This document shows positions 1 through 5,907 of a DNA stretch of 5,916 nucleotides, piece by piece. The notes below the pieces were generated by a model, which was given only the letters and a program-made list of their open reading frames with translations, made no database searches and was not told the origin of the DNA. Location: the NCBI GenBank assembly GCA_021204375.1, contig JAJPZL010000215.1, positions 1 through 5,916 on the forward strand, written 5' to 3'. Both the position numbers and the translations under genes were made by a program. How positions within the stretch are numbered: position 1 is the stretch's first letter; each line of letters begins with the position of its first letter. The stretch comes from Bacteroides sp. Its GTDB lineage: Bacteria > Bacteroidota > Bacteroidia > Bacteroidales > Bacteroidaceae.

Positions 1-1
1 G

Positions 2-12
2 TTTATTTGTAG
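2..12 (+). promoter_or_regulatory. Possible -7 element and BlaI operator half-site
   Basis: TTTATTTG (2-9) matches the Bacteroidetes -7 consensus TAnnTTTG at five of six fixed positions and lies about 20 bp before the repressor's ATG. The overlapping TGTAG (8-12) resembles the right half of BlaI-type operators (CTACA...TGTAG). The partner half and the -33 element would lie outside the window, and the bases seen at 1-7 do not form CTACA with the usual short spacer. This is a suggestion from position and short matches only. Confidence 0.25.
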
Positions 13-29
13 AGTCAATTAATCCAGAT

Positions 30-407
30 ATGAAAAAGTTAACAGCCAAAGAGGAAGAACTGATGGGGTTCTTCTGGGAAAAAGGTCCTCTGTTCGTTAA
101 AGAGATAGTAGGATTTTACGAAAATCCTAAACCCCATTTCAATACCCTTTCTACCATTGTACGTACACTGGAAGAGAAAGGATACCTTTCGCACAAAGTT
201 TATGGAAATACCCACCAGTATTTTGCGATCATTGACCGGGAAGAATTCGGGAGGCAGAGCTTGAAAGGTGTAGTCAATAAATATTTTAATGATTCTTACC
301 TATCCGTAGTCTCTACTCTGGTACAAAAGGAAGATCTATCTCCGGAAGAACTAAAAGAGCTGGCAGATATAGTAGAAAAAGCACATAAGAAACAGACAAG
401 ATCCTAA
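30..407 (+). CDS. BlaI/MecI/CopY-family winged-helix transcriptional repressor
   Basis: This 125-residue protein has the usual length and layout of the BlaI/MecI repressors, which bind operator DNA as dimers and are inactivated when a partner M56 peptidase is triggered. Residues 1-70 form the winged helix: an opening TAKEEELMGFFWEKGPLFVK, a recognition helix around 37-50 (FNTLSTIVRTLEEKGYL) and the wing at 53-66 (SHKVYGNTHQYFA). Residues 78-122 form the helical dimerisation domain, with KEDLSPEELKEL matching the family's acidic C-terminal helix. Aligned by eye with S. aureus BlaI, the scissile Asn-Phe bond falls near Thr96-Leu97, so the bond residues differ, as expected for a distant homologue. 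The ATG at 30 is the only start consistent with the family N-terminus. The M56/TonB gene begins 34 bp downstream, the standard sensor-repressor pairing, so co-transcription and autoregulation are likely. The regulated target cannot be told from the sequence. Confidence 0.93.
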   Translation: MKKLTAKEEELMGFFWEKGPLFVKEIVGFYENPKPHFNTLSTIVRTLEEKGYLSHKVYGNTHQYFAIIDREEFGRQSLKGVVNKYFNDSYLSVVSTLVQKEDLSPEELKELADIVEKAHKKQTRS

Positions 408-425
408 GGATCTTCTACAGGATCT
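399..425 (+). repeat. Short inverted/direct repeat around the repressor stop codon
   Basis: AGATCC (399-404) and GGATCT (408-413) form a perfect inverted repeat around the TAA stop (405-407), and GGATCT occurs again at 420-425. The loop of the first pairing is only 3 nt. Pairing AGATCC with the second GGATCT gives an alternative hairpin with a 15-nt loop. It lies in the 34-bp gap before the peptidase start, so it could modulate translation or mRNA stability. It may equally be chance. Confidence 0.35.
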
Positions 426-441
426 GAAAAAACCGGAATAT

Positions 442-867
442 ATGGGAACTTTCTTTATCTATATACTAACAGCAGCTTTTTCACTCGTAATTTTTTATCT
501 CTTTTATAAGCTGCTGTTAACCCGGGAGACTTTTCACCGGTTTAACCGGATTACTTTACTCATAATAGTAACATTATCCATGTTATTACCACTCTGCAAA
601 ATCACTCTGCATACCAGGATAGAGTTACATCCGGTTATTGTTCTCATAGAAGAATTCCGGACGGCTGCTGATCTGACCACCGGCTATGACCCTGTAACTC
701 TTTCCGGAGAACAAGCCCCGTTCCCATGGATACATCTGATATTTTTTATCTACCTGACCGGACTTCTTTTTTATTATCCGCTATCTCTGGGCAATAGGCA
801 GCCTCATGATACTTATACGCAGGAGCAGAAGAATATCTACAGAAAAACTCCACCTGGTCATACATAA
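442..867 (+). CDS. N-terminal membrane fragment of the M56 peptidase
   Basis: The ATG at 442 starts the family-typical N-terminus MGTFFIYILTAAFSLVIFYL, followed by FYKLLLTRETFHRFNRI and a second hydrophobic segment. A periplasmic-looking stretch (about residues 55-93) precedes a third membrane segment at WIHLIFFIYLTGLLF. After residue 110 the sequence stops resembling the family (YYPLSLGNRQPHD onward) and ends at the TAA at 865-867. The last 31 residues are therefore out-of-frame readthrough past the T6 run at 767-772. If translated alone, this would be a three-helix membrane stub without a protease site. An A-rich stretch (gaaaaaacc, 425-433) lies just upstream of the start. Confidence 0.7.
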   Translation: MGTFFIYILTAAFSLVIFYLFYKLLLTRETFHRFNRITLLIIVTLSMLLPLCKITLHTRIELHPVIVLIEEFRTAADLTTGYDPVTLSGEQAPFPWIHLIFFIYLTGLLFYYPLSLGNRQPHDTYTQEQKNIYRKTPPGHT

Positions 868-1177
868 CCGGGAGATCTCTCCTTTCAGCTGGTTACACTA
901 TCTGATCATTTCAGAAAAAGATCTCGCTGAATGTGGAAAAGAGATCATTACGCATGAAACCGCCCACCTAAGAAAACTGTACTCCTTAGACCTGATACTG
1001 GCCGATCTGTGTATTTTCTTTCAATGGTTCAACCCTGCTGCCTGGTTGCTAAAACAGGAACTACAAAATATACATGAATATGAAGCGGACGAAGATGTAT
1101 TAAATACAGGAATTGATGCAAGAACTTATCAATTTTTACTTATAAAAAAGCTGCTGATACAAGACACTACTCTATGA
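806..1177 (+). CDS. Zinc-protease fragment of the M56 peptidase (HExxH)
   Basis: This frame carries the catalytic core. It is open from 758, and from about 773 it reads IIRYLWAIGSLMILIRRSRR, which continues the N-terminal fragment. It is therefore a displaced part of the same gene and not an independent one beginning at the ATG at 806. The zinc-binding HETAH is encoded at 953-967, and HEYEADEDV downstream supplies the expected additional acidic ligand. The stretch FFQWFNPAAWLLKQELQNIHEY is characteristic of Bacteroidetes BlaR1-like proteins. After LLIKK the frame runs off into LLIQDTTL and stops at TGA 1175-1177. The family continuation (AADTRHYSMTNS) lies in the -1 frame, beginning at the A AAA AAG run at 1144-1150. 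Confidence 0.7.
   Translation: MILIRRSRRISTEKLHLVIHNREISPFSWLHYLIISEKDLAECGKEIITHETAHLRKLYSLDLILADLCIFFQWFNPAAWLLKQELQNIHEYEADEDVLNTGIDARTYQFLLIKKLLIQDTTL
1144..1150 (+). other. A AAA AAG slippery heptamer at the second frame change
   Basis: The incoming frame reads ATA AAA AAG CTG, placing A AAA AAG in the exact X XXY YYZ phase used for -1 ribosomal frameshifting (the heptamer of E. coli dnaX). Slipping back one base gives AAA AAA GCT GCT GAT, which restores the family sequence IKKAADTRHYSMTNSF. A weak imperfect stem (AAGCTGCTG 1148-1156 with CAACAGCTT 1179-1187) overlaps the heptamer and is not spaced from it, so it is a poor stimulator. No clear Shine-Dalgarno-like stimulator was seen upstream. 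A plain one-base deletion in an A7 run explains the sequence equally well. Confidence 0.45.
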
Positions 1178-1467
1178 CCAACAGCTTTAATCACAGTAAA
1201 CTTAAAAAACGTATCACTATGATGTTAAAAGAAAGATCAAATCCGTGGGTCCGGCTTAAGTACCTCTATGTACTTCCGGCAGCAGCGATCACACTTACTG
1301 CTTTTGCCCGTCCGGAACTCTCTTCTACACTGGAAGAAATCTCCGCAGTCAAAGTTAGTAATTTATCTGCAATAGCAGAAGTTAAAAAACCAAAACTCTT
1401 TTACCGGAGGAACAAAAAACAGTTATACGCCTTGACTCTGTTCCCCAACGGGAAGTTTTCACGGTAG
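1174..1467 (+). CDS. Post-catalytic linker and last membrane segment of the M56 peptidase
   Basis: This fragment begins MTNSFNHSKLKKRITMMLKE, a strongly conserved internal stretch of Bacteroidetes M56 proteins, so the Met at 1174 is probably not a natural initiator. A hydrophobic segment (YLYVLPAAAITLTAFA) follows and is the fourth transmembrane helix that exports the TonB part to the periplasm. The frame agrees with the family up to AIAEVKK. Beyond the A6 run at 1384-1389 it becomes the unrelated PKLFYRRNKKQLYALTLF and ends at TAG 1465-1467. The ATG overlaps the preceding fragment's TGA as ATGA, so termination-reinitiation could in principle give some translation of this piece. No convincing ribosome binding site was seen. 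Confidence 0.6.
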   Translation: MTNSFNHSKLKKRITMMLKERSNPWVRLKYLYVLPAAAITLTAFARPELSSTLEEISAVKVSNLSAIAEVKKPKLFYRRNKKQLYALTLFPNGKFSR

Positions 1468-1859
1468 TTGAAAAGATGCCTGAGTTTCCGGGAGGACCAC
1501 AAGCCCTGTTGGCTTATCTTAGTAGGAACATAAAATATCCGACCAGTGCTCAGCAGGCAGGAGATCAGGGAAGGGTTATAGTACAATTTACTGTAGAGGC
1601 GGATGGCAGTATCACTTCTCCTAAGGTAAGAAGAGGAATAACTCCCGCATTAGACCAGGAAGCGATCCGTATAGTAGAAGGAATGCCTGACTGGATACCC
1701 GGAGAAGATAAAGGAGAAAAAGTAGCCGTATTCTTCATACTACCTATCCACTTCTCTCTTACCTCTTCGGAAGCTGGTGATTCTACGGCGGAAGAGACAC
1801 AAAGCCCATCAGGACCGAACCAAATGGAAACGGTAAAAGTAGTGGGTTACGGAAAGTAA
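1386..1859 (+). CDS. TonB C-terminal domain fragment of the M56 peptidase
   Basis: The first ATG in this frame is at 1476, but coding similarity extends upstream to about 1386 (KTKTLLPEEQKTVIRLDSVP), showing that it continues the peptidase. The domain starts with the classic MPEFPGGPQALLAYLSRNIK, then YPTSAQQAGDQGRVIVQFTV, DGSITSPKVRRG, LDQEAIRIVEGMPDW and VAVFFILPIHFSL. This is the TonB_C fold (about 90 residues) that normally contacts TonB-dependent outer-membrane receptors. Its role in M56 fusions is not established. A 32-residue tail rich in Ser, Glu, Pro and Gln ends in ETVKVVGYGK, which resembles the VVVVGYG motif near the plug of SusC-type receptors. The stop TAA is at 1857-1859, directly before a terminator hairpin. 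Confidence 0.75.
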   Translation, partial: KTKTLLPEEQKTVIRLDSVPQREVFTVVEKMPEFPGGPQALLAYLSRNIKYPTSAQQAGDQGRVIVQFTVEADGSITSPKVRRGITPALDQEAIRIVEGMPDWIPGEDKGEKVAVFFILPIHFSLTSSEAGDSTAEETQSPSGPNQMETVKVVGYGK

Positions 1860-1866
1860 AACAAGG

Positions 1867-1898
1867 GGGATTATCCGAATCTGTTTTCGGATAATCCC
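1867..1898. terminator. Bidirectional hairpin between convergent genes
   Basis: A perfect 13-bp inverted repeat, GGGATTATCCGAA (1867-1879) and TTCGGATAATCCC (1886-1898), has a 6-nt loop. It lies in the 57-bp gap between the TonB-domain stop (1859) and the YfhO stop (1917). On the plus strand it is followed by a moderately T-rich stretch (ATATTCTTATGCTTTCTTTT). On the minus strand it is followed by CCTTGTTTTAC. Position and symmetry suggest a shared intrinsic terminator for both converging units, although neither side has an uninterrupted long T-run. Confidence 0.75.
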
Positions 1899-1916
1899 AT
1901 ATTCTTATGCTTTCTT

Positions 1917-4412
1917 TTAAAGAGCTAAATTCTTTCGATACCTGATCACCAACCCAATAACACCAAGCAGGATAAGAGCCAATCCACAATAAGCAAGAGT
2001 TTCTGTTACCGAAATAGAGGCAGGATGGAAACTCATTTCCAGTGTATGTTCTCCCGCAGGTACGGCAAGTACTCTAAGTACATAATCTGCCCTGCCGATC
2101 TCTACCGGATCACCATCTACCGTAGCCTTCCATCCCGGATAATAGATTTCAGAGAATACCAGTACAGCATCCTGGTTACTACTATACCGGTAGGTCAAAC
2201 GGTTGGGTTCATATTCTACCAGTTCAATAGTAGTAGCAGAATCTTTAGCCAATGAAGTTACACCTTTCAGTGCTACGGAGAACTCTTTATTCACAATGGC
2301 TGTGGTAAGCAAGTCAGTATCATACAATCCTTTAATTTCCTGATTGGCAGTATCCACATAACGGATATTTTCCACAAACCAGGCATTTCCGTATGCATAC
2401 GGATTCTCTACGGGAATAAGGGCACCTTCCCCACCCGGAAAGATCATATATTTTGTATCCAGCATATTGATCACCCGGAAACCGGCAGGATCTACCTCAC
2501 TCATCTCACCCTGTACCTCCATCACACCCCGGTAAAGATTCTGTATTTCCGGAGAAAGATGGTACTCGATCAGTTCCTGATAGCGGCGTAACTTCGCAGC
2601 ATGATATCCTCCCACACTTTTGTGCCAATAAGAAGTATTATTCTCATTAAATGTATTGGTAGCCAGATTCAGCACCCGGTAACTAAGGGCCGGATCTTCC
2701 AGGATATATTCATCGGCAGAAGATTTCTGGAAAGTGGTTACCCGCTTTGTTTCAGGAACAAATTGTCCATCATTCAGATATCGTTTATTTACTCCCCACA
2801 TATCTCCCAGAGAAAGAGCAATAATTCCTACTACCAGATACAAAGCTCTCAACTTTCCATACAGAAAAGCAACTAAAAGTCCGGTCCCAAGTACAATAAT
2901 AAAGAAACTTCTCCAGGCATCCGCCGTAAACAAACTAACTCTAACCTCTTTCAGGTTTTCCAGCAGAGGAGCCAACTGTTCCGGAGGAATTCCACTCTGT
3001 AAAGCATTCAATTCGGCAGCCGGAATATAGGTTGAGAAAAAGAGTTGGGGAGCCAATGCAAAAAGCAAAGCAATACCTCCGGTCAGCCCAAAACTGATAT
3101 AAAGGTATTTCATATTCTTTTTAAGGATCTCCGGCTGCTGAATGATTTCTTTCAGCCCCAGAATAGCCAGTAGAGGGATCGTAAATTCCGCAATAACCAG
3201 AATAGAGGACACCGCCCGAAACTTGCTATACATAGGAATATAATCGATAAAGAAATCTGTAAGCGGCATAAAGTTCTTTCCCCAGGAAAGGAGAATGGAG
3301 AAAATAGTACCTGCTACCAGGGCCCATTTTAGCGGCCCTTTTACCAGGAAAATTCCCAGAAAGAAGAGTAGTAGTACAAACGCTCCGACATATACCGGCC
3401 CTGAAGTTCCGGGCTGATCGCCCCAGTATTGTCCCAGCTGACTGTAAATACCTCTATACATGGGATTGGCTTTTTCCATCGCCTTCTCATTGGCAGCAAG
3501 GGGTACCGATGCTCCTCCTTTTGTATTCGGTACCAATAAAGTAAATGTTTCACCAATGCCGTAACTCCACTGCGTAATATAATCCCGGTCCAATCCATCC
3601 GAAGATTGATTGACTGAACGTACTCCTTCATGCACCAATTCGCTCTTTCCCCGCATAGTCTCTTTGGTGTATTGATAGGTATGATACAGACTGGAGGAGT
3701 TAATCGCTATACTCACCAATCCGGCCACCATCAAAACTCCGGTTGCCTTCAGAAAACCAGTCATATCTTTCCGCCGGTAATATTCCACTCCCCAGGCAAC
3801 AACCAGAAAAAGGATCGGAAAAAGAAAGTAATAGGACATTTGGATATGGTTCGCCATGATCTGAAGGGCTCCGAAAAAAGCCGTAAGCAAGGCTCCGGCC
3901 AGATACCGACCTTTATAAACAAGCATGATCCCCGCAATGGTAGGAGGAATATAGGCCAGTGTTACCAGTTTCCAGATATGGCCGGCGGATATCAATATAA
4001 AGAAGTAAGAAGAGAAAGCCCATAGAACACCTCCCAGAAAAGAGAGGGGTACTGACATCCCCATGACCCTGGCAAGGATATAGAATCCAACCAACATAAC
4101 GAACAGGTACCACACATAGGTGGGTAAAAAAAGATGGTAGGCCTTTTCCGCCATCTGCAAAGCACCCGTAGACTCATAGCTGGGCGAGATCTGGTAGGTA
4201 GGCATACCCCCGAAAAGAGCATTAGTCCAACGGGTACGCTCCCCTGTTCTTTCATAATACTCTTTCGCTTCCTGGCCAACACCAAGACCGGCCACCGCAT
4301 CGTGCTGTACCAATGCACGTCCCTCAAAAACAGCCGGAACGAAATAAAGAAAGGAGATAACCACAAACGCCAGTATGGCAATGAGGTCGGGAAGAGTGTT
4401 TTTTAACTTCAT
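1917..4412 (-). CDS. YfhO-family polytopic membrane protein (GT-C-like)
   Basis: This intact 831-residue integral membrane protein begins MKLKNTLPDLIAILAFVVIS. Hydrophobic segments lie at about 10-29, 98-117, 121-142, 149-166, 169-187, 190-208, 220-238, 338-356, 361-377, 401-419, 435-455, 501-518 and 522-538, with a last one at 803-824 before a basic tail (RYRKN). The loop with QHDAVAG (36-42), the large extracytoplasmic region at about 540-800 with SYWHKSVGGYHAAKLRRYQE and INMLDTKYMIF, and the C-terminal YYPGWKATVDG (757-767) followed by VPAGEHTLEMSFHP are typical of Bacteroidetes YfhO proteins. In Firmicutes, YfhO homologues take part in glycosylating cell-surface polymers such as lipoteichoic acid from lipid-linked sugars. 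The Bacteroidetes substrate is unknown, so the envelope-glycosylation role is inferred. Its own 6-7 base homopolymers are in frame. The upstream ahcY ends 76 bp away with a terminator between, and no clear promoter was seen in that gap. Confidence 0.9.
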   Translation of the reverse strand: MKLKNTLPDLIAILAFVVISFLYFVPAVFEGRALVQHDAVAGLGVGQEAKEYYERTGERTRWTNALFGGMPTYQISPSYESTGALQMAEKAYHLFLPTYVWYLFVMLVGFYILARVMGMSVPLSFLGGVLWAFSSYFFILISAGHIWKLVTLAYIPPTIAGIMLVYKGRYLAGALLTAFFGALQIMANHIQMSYYFLFPILFLVVAWGVEYYRRKDMTGFLKATGVLMVAGLVSIAINSSSLYHTYQYTKETMRGKSELVHEGVRSVNQSSDGLDRDYITQWSYGIGETFTLLVPNTKGGASVPLAANEKAMEKANPMYRGIYSQLGQYWGDQPGTSGPVYVGAFVLLLFFLGIFLVKGPLKWALVAGTIFSILLSWGKNFMPLTDFFIDYIPMYSKFRAVSSILVIAEFTIPLLAILGLKEIIQQPEILKKNMKYLYISFGLTGGIALLFALAPQLFFSTYIPAAELNALQSGIPPEQLAPLLENLKEVRVSLFTADAWRSFFIIVLGTGLLVAFLYGKLRALYLVVGIIALSLGDMWGVNKRYLNDGQFVPETKRVTTFQKSSADEYILEDPALSYRVLNLATNTFNENNTSYWHKSVGGYHAAKLRRYQELIEYHLSPEIQNLYRGVMEVQGEMSEVDPAGFRVINMLDTKYMIFPGGEGALIPVENPYAYGNAWFVENIRYVDTANQEIKGLYDTDLLTTAIVNKEFSVALKGVTSLAKDSATTIELVEYEPNRLTYRYSSNQDAVLVFSEIYYPGWKATVDGDPVEIGRADYVLRVLAVPAGEHTLEMSFHPASISVTETLAYCGLALILLGVIGLVIRYRKNLAL

Positions 4413-4428
4413 ATTTGATTCGGTACGG

Positions 4429-4473
4429 AAAAAAGAGAGCGGTCAAAAGAGAGAGCCTCTCTCCTACCGCTCT
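4429..4473 (-). terminator. Nested-stem intrinsic terminator downstream of ahcY
   Basis: Read on the minus strand after the ahcY stop, AGAGCGGT (4466-4473) pairs with ACCGCTCT (4436-4443), enclosing a second small hairpin GAGAG/CTCTC (4459-4463 with 4451-4455, 3-nt loop). The outer stem is followed at once by CTTTTTT (T6, plus positions 4429-4434). A GC-containing stem followed by a U-run is the intrinsic terminator pattern. The location, between the ahcY stop and the YfhO start, fits termination of ahcY transcription. Some readthrough into YfhO is possible. Confidence 0.7.
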
Positions 4474-4488
4474 GGCTTTTATAATAGA

Positions 4489-5907
4489 TTAATAACGATA
4501 ATGATCTGCTTTATAAGGGCCTTCTACCGGTACTCCGATATAAGCTGCCTGTTCGGGTGTAAGCTTAGTAAGTTTTACCCCGATCTTTTCCAGATGCAGA
4601 CAGGCTACCTCTTCATCCAGGTGTTTCGGAAGGCGGTATACGCCTACTTCATACTGATTGGTATAAAGCTCGATCTGTGCCAGGGTTTGGTTAGTGAAAG
4701 AGTTACTCATAACAAAGGAAGGGTGACCGGTAGCACAGCCCAGATTCACCAGCCGTCCGTCAGCCAGCAGAATAATAGAGTGTCCGTCAGGGAAGTAGTA
4801 GCGATCTACCTGGGGTTTGATAGTTACCCGCTCAATACCGGGATAATTCTTTAAAGCTTCTACCTGAATCTCGTTATCAAAGTGACCGATATTACATACA
4901 ATGGCCTGATCCTTCATCTGTTCCAGATGCTCAATACGAATGATATCAATATTTCCGGTAGTGGTTACAAATATATTTCCCTCTTTACAGGCATCTTCCA
5001 TGGTTACCACTTCAAAACCTTCCATAGCTGCCTGAAGCGCACAGATCGGATCGATCTCTGTTATCAACACACGGGCACCGTAAGAGCGCATAGAGTGAGA
5101 ACACCCTTTTCCTACATCTCCATATCCACATACGACTATCACCTTACCGGCGATCATCACATCCGTAGCACGTTTGATACCATCAGCCAGTGACTCCCGG
5201 CAACCGTACAAATTATCAAATTTAGATTTGGTAACCGAATCATTCACATTGAAAGCCGGGAATAACAATTTACCTTCTTCTTTCATCTGATAAAGACGGT
5301 GTACACCGGTAGTTGTCTCTTCGGATACTCCACAGATACCCGGAGCCATACGGGTCCAGAAACCAGGATCCTCTTTCAAGACTCTTTTCAGAAGAGTATA
5401 CAACTCTTTTTCATTTTCAGCCGTAACATCCTTATCCAACACTGAGGTATCCTTTTCTGCATCATAGCCACAGTGGATCATCATAGTAGCATCTCCCCCA
5501 TCATCTACAATAACGGTAGGGCCCTGATTGTCGGAGAAAGTAAGTGCCTGTAAAGTACACCACCAATACTCTTCCAGTGATTCACCTTTCCAGGCAAAAA
5601 CCGGTACTCCTGTTGCAGCAATAGCAGCAGCAGCGTGATCCTGTGTAGAGAATATGTTACACGAACACCAACGCACTTCAGCACCCAGGGCTACCAGTGT
5701 TTCAATAAGTACAGCAGTCTGGATGGTCATGTGAAGGGATCCCATGATACGGGCACCTGTAAGCGGTTTCGATTCTCCATACTTTTCGCGTAGAGCCATC
5801 AGGCCGGGCATCTCTTTTTCTGCCAGTTCGATTTCCTTGCGACCGAAGTCGGCAAGCGTAATATCTGCCACTTTATAAGGCAGACCAGAGAATAATTCTG
5901 TAGACAT
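4489..5907 (-). CDS. ahcY: S-adenosylhomocysteine hydrolase (adenosylhomocysteinase)
   Basis: This cytosolic NAD-dependent enzyme reversibly cleaves S-adenosylhomocysteine to adenosine and homocysteine, relieving product inhibition of methyltransferases and feeding the methyl cycle. The 472-residue protein is complete. Substrate-site residues, numbered here with human equivalents in brackets, include Thr61 (T57), Lys227 (K186), Asp231 (D190), Asn232 (N191), Cys236 (C195), His342 (H301) and His395 (H353). The NAD motif GYGDVGKG is at 261-268. The C-terminal KADHYRY supplies Lys466 and Tyr470, which reach the neighbouring subunit's cofactor. An insert of about 40 residues (roughly 150-190, [20 protein letters not shown] onward), absent from the human enzyme, is the usual bacterial form and explains the length. 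Gln63 replaces human Glu59, a common bacterial variant. The ATG at 5905-5907 matches the family N-terminus ([20 protein letters not shown]). Only 9 bp of upstream sequence are present, so the promoter lies outside. Confidence 0.98.
   Translation of the reverse strand: MSTELFSGLPYKVADITLADFGRKEIELAEKEMPGLMALREKYGESKPLTGARIMGSLHMTIQTAVLIETLVALGAEVRWCSCNIFSTQDHAAAAIAATGVPVFAWKGESLEEYWWCTLQALTFSDNQGPTVIVDDGGDATMMIHCGYDAEKDTSVLDKDVTAENEKELYTLLKRVLKEDPGFWTRMAPGICGVSEETTTGVHRLYQMKEEGKLLFPAFNVNDSVTKSKFDNLYGCRESLADGIKRATDVMIAGKVIVVCGYGDVGKGCSHSMRSYGARVLITEIDPICALQAAMEGFEVVTMEDACKEGNIFVTTTGNIDIIRIEHLEQMKDQAIVCNIGHFDNEIQVEALKNYPGIERVTIKPQVDRYYFPDGHSIILLADGRLVNLGCATGHPSFVMSNSFTNQTLAQIELYTNQYEVGVYRLPKHLDEEVACLHLEKIGVKLTKLTPEQAAYIGVPVEGPYKADHYRY

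Larger units (their letters stand above)
442..1859 (+). pseudogene. Frameshifted M56 (BlaR1-like) sensor peptidase with TonB C-terminal domain
   Basis: Read with three one-base corrections, this region gives a single 472-residue protein of the Bacteroidetes M56 metallopeptidase/TonB type. In corrected numbering it has membrane segments at about 3-24, 36-54, 94-116 and 272-289, a zinc motif HETAH at 171-175, a further metal-ligand region HEYEAD at 211-216, the family sequence MTNSFNHSKLKKRITMMLKE at 245-264, and a TonB C-terminal domain at about 346-440. The frame changes from 442-phase to 758-phase at T6 (767-772, one T too many), back at A6 (1144-1149, one A too few), and to 1386-phase at A6 (1384-1389, one A too few). 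No other stops interrupt the corrected frame and the catalytic residues are intact. By homology it would be an inner-membrane sensor that inactivates the upstream repressor. The breaks may be sequencing errors, recent decay, phase variation or, at the middle site, recoding. As written, the frame starting at 442 gives only 141 residues and no catalytic motif. Confidence 0.85.

Noticed and set aside
1401..1586. Small minus-strand frame opposite the TonB-domain fragment
   Set aside because: It is antisense to sequence with clear TonB C-terminal similarity and shows no domain, ribosome binding site or promoter.
442..1859. An operon of four independent small genes
   Set aside because: Each piece matches a consecutive part of one known protein architecture, similarity extends past the nominal starts (to about 773 and 1386), and single-base corrections at homopolymers join them.
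1861..1900. Inverted repeat as a mobile-element end or recombination site
   Set aside because: The repeat is a compact hairpin with a 6-nt loop exactly between two convergent stop codons. There is no transposase, no target duplication and no second copy in the window, so a terminator is the simpler reading.
3630..4025. 131-codon open frame on the plus strand
   Set aside because: It lies wholly antisense to the YfhO gene. Its composition (rich in His, Gln, Lys, Arg and Ser) fits no family I know, and the opposite strand has a clear conserved protein.
3992..4381. 129-codon minus-strand open frame
   Set aside because: This is an alternative frame of the YfhO N-terminal region. The 831-residue frame has the membrane pattern and family motifs, and this one is rich in Arg, Trp and Cys with no motif.
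4375..4854. 159-codon open frame on the plus strand crossing the ahcY/YfhO gap
   Set aside because: It runs antisense through the 5' end of YfhO, the terminator and the 3' end of ahcY. Its translation has no recognisable domain, so it is a shadow frame.
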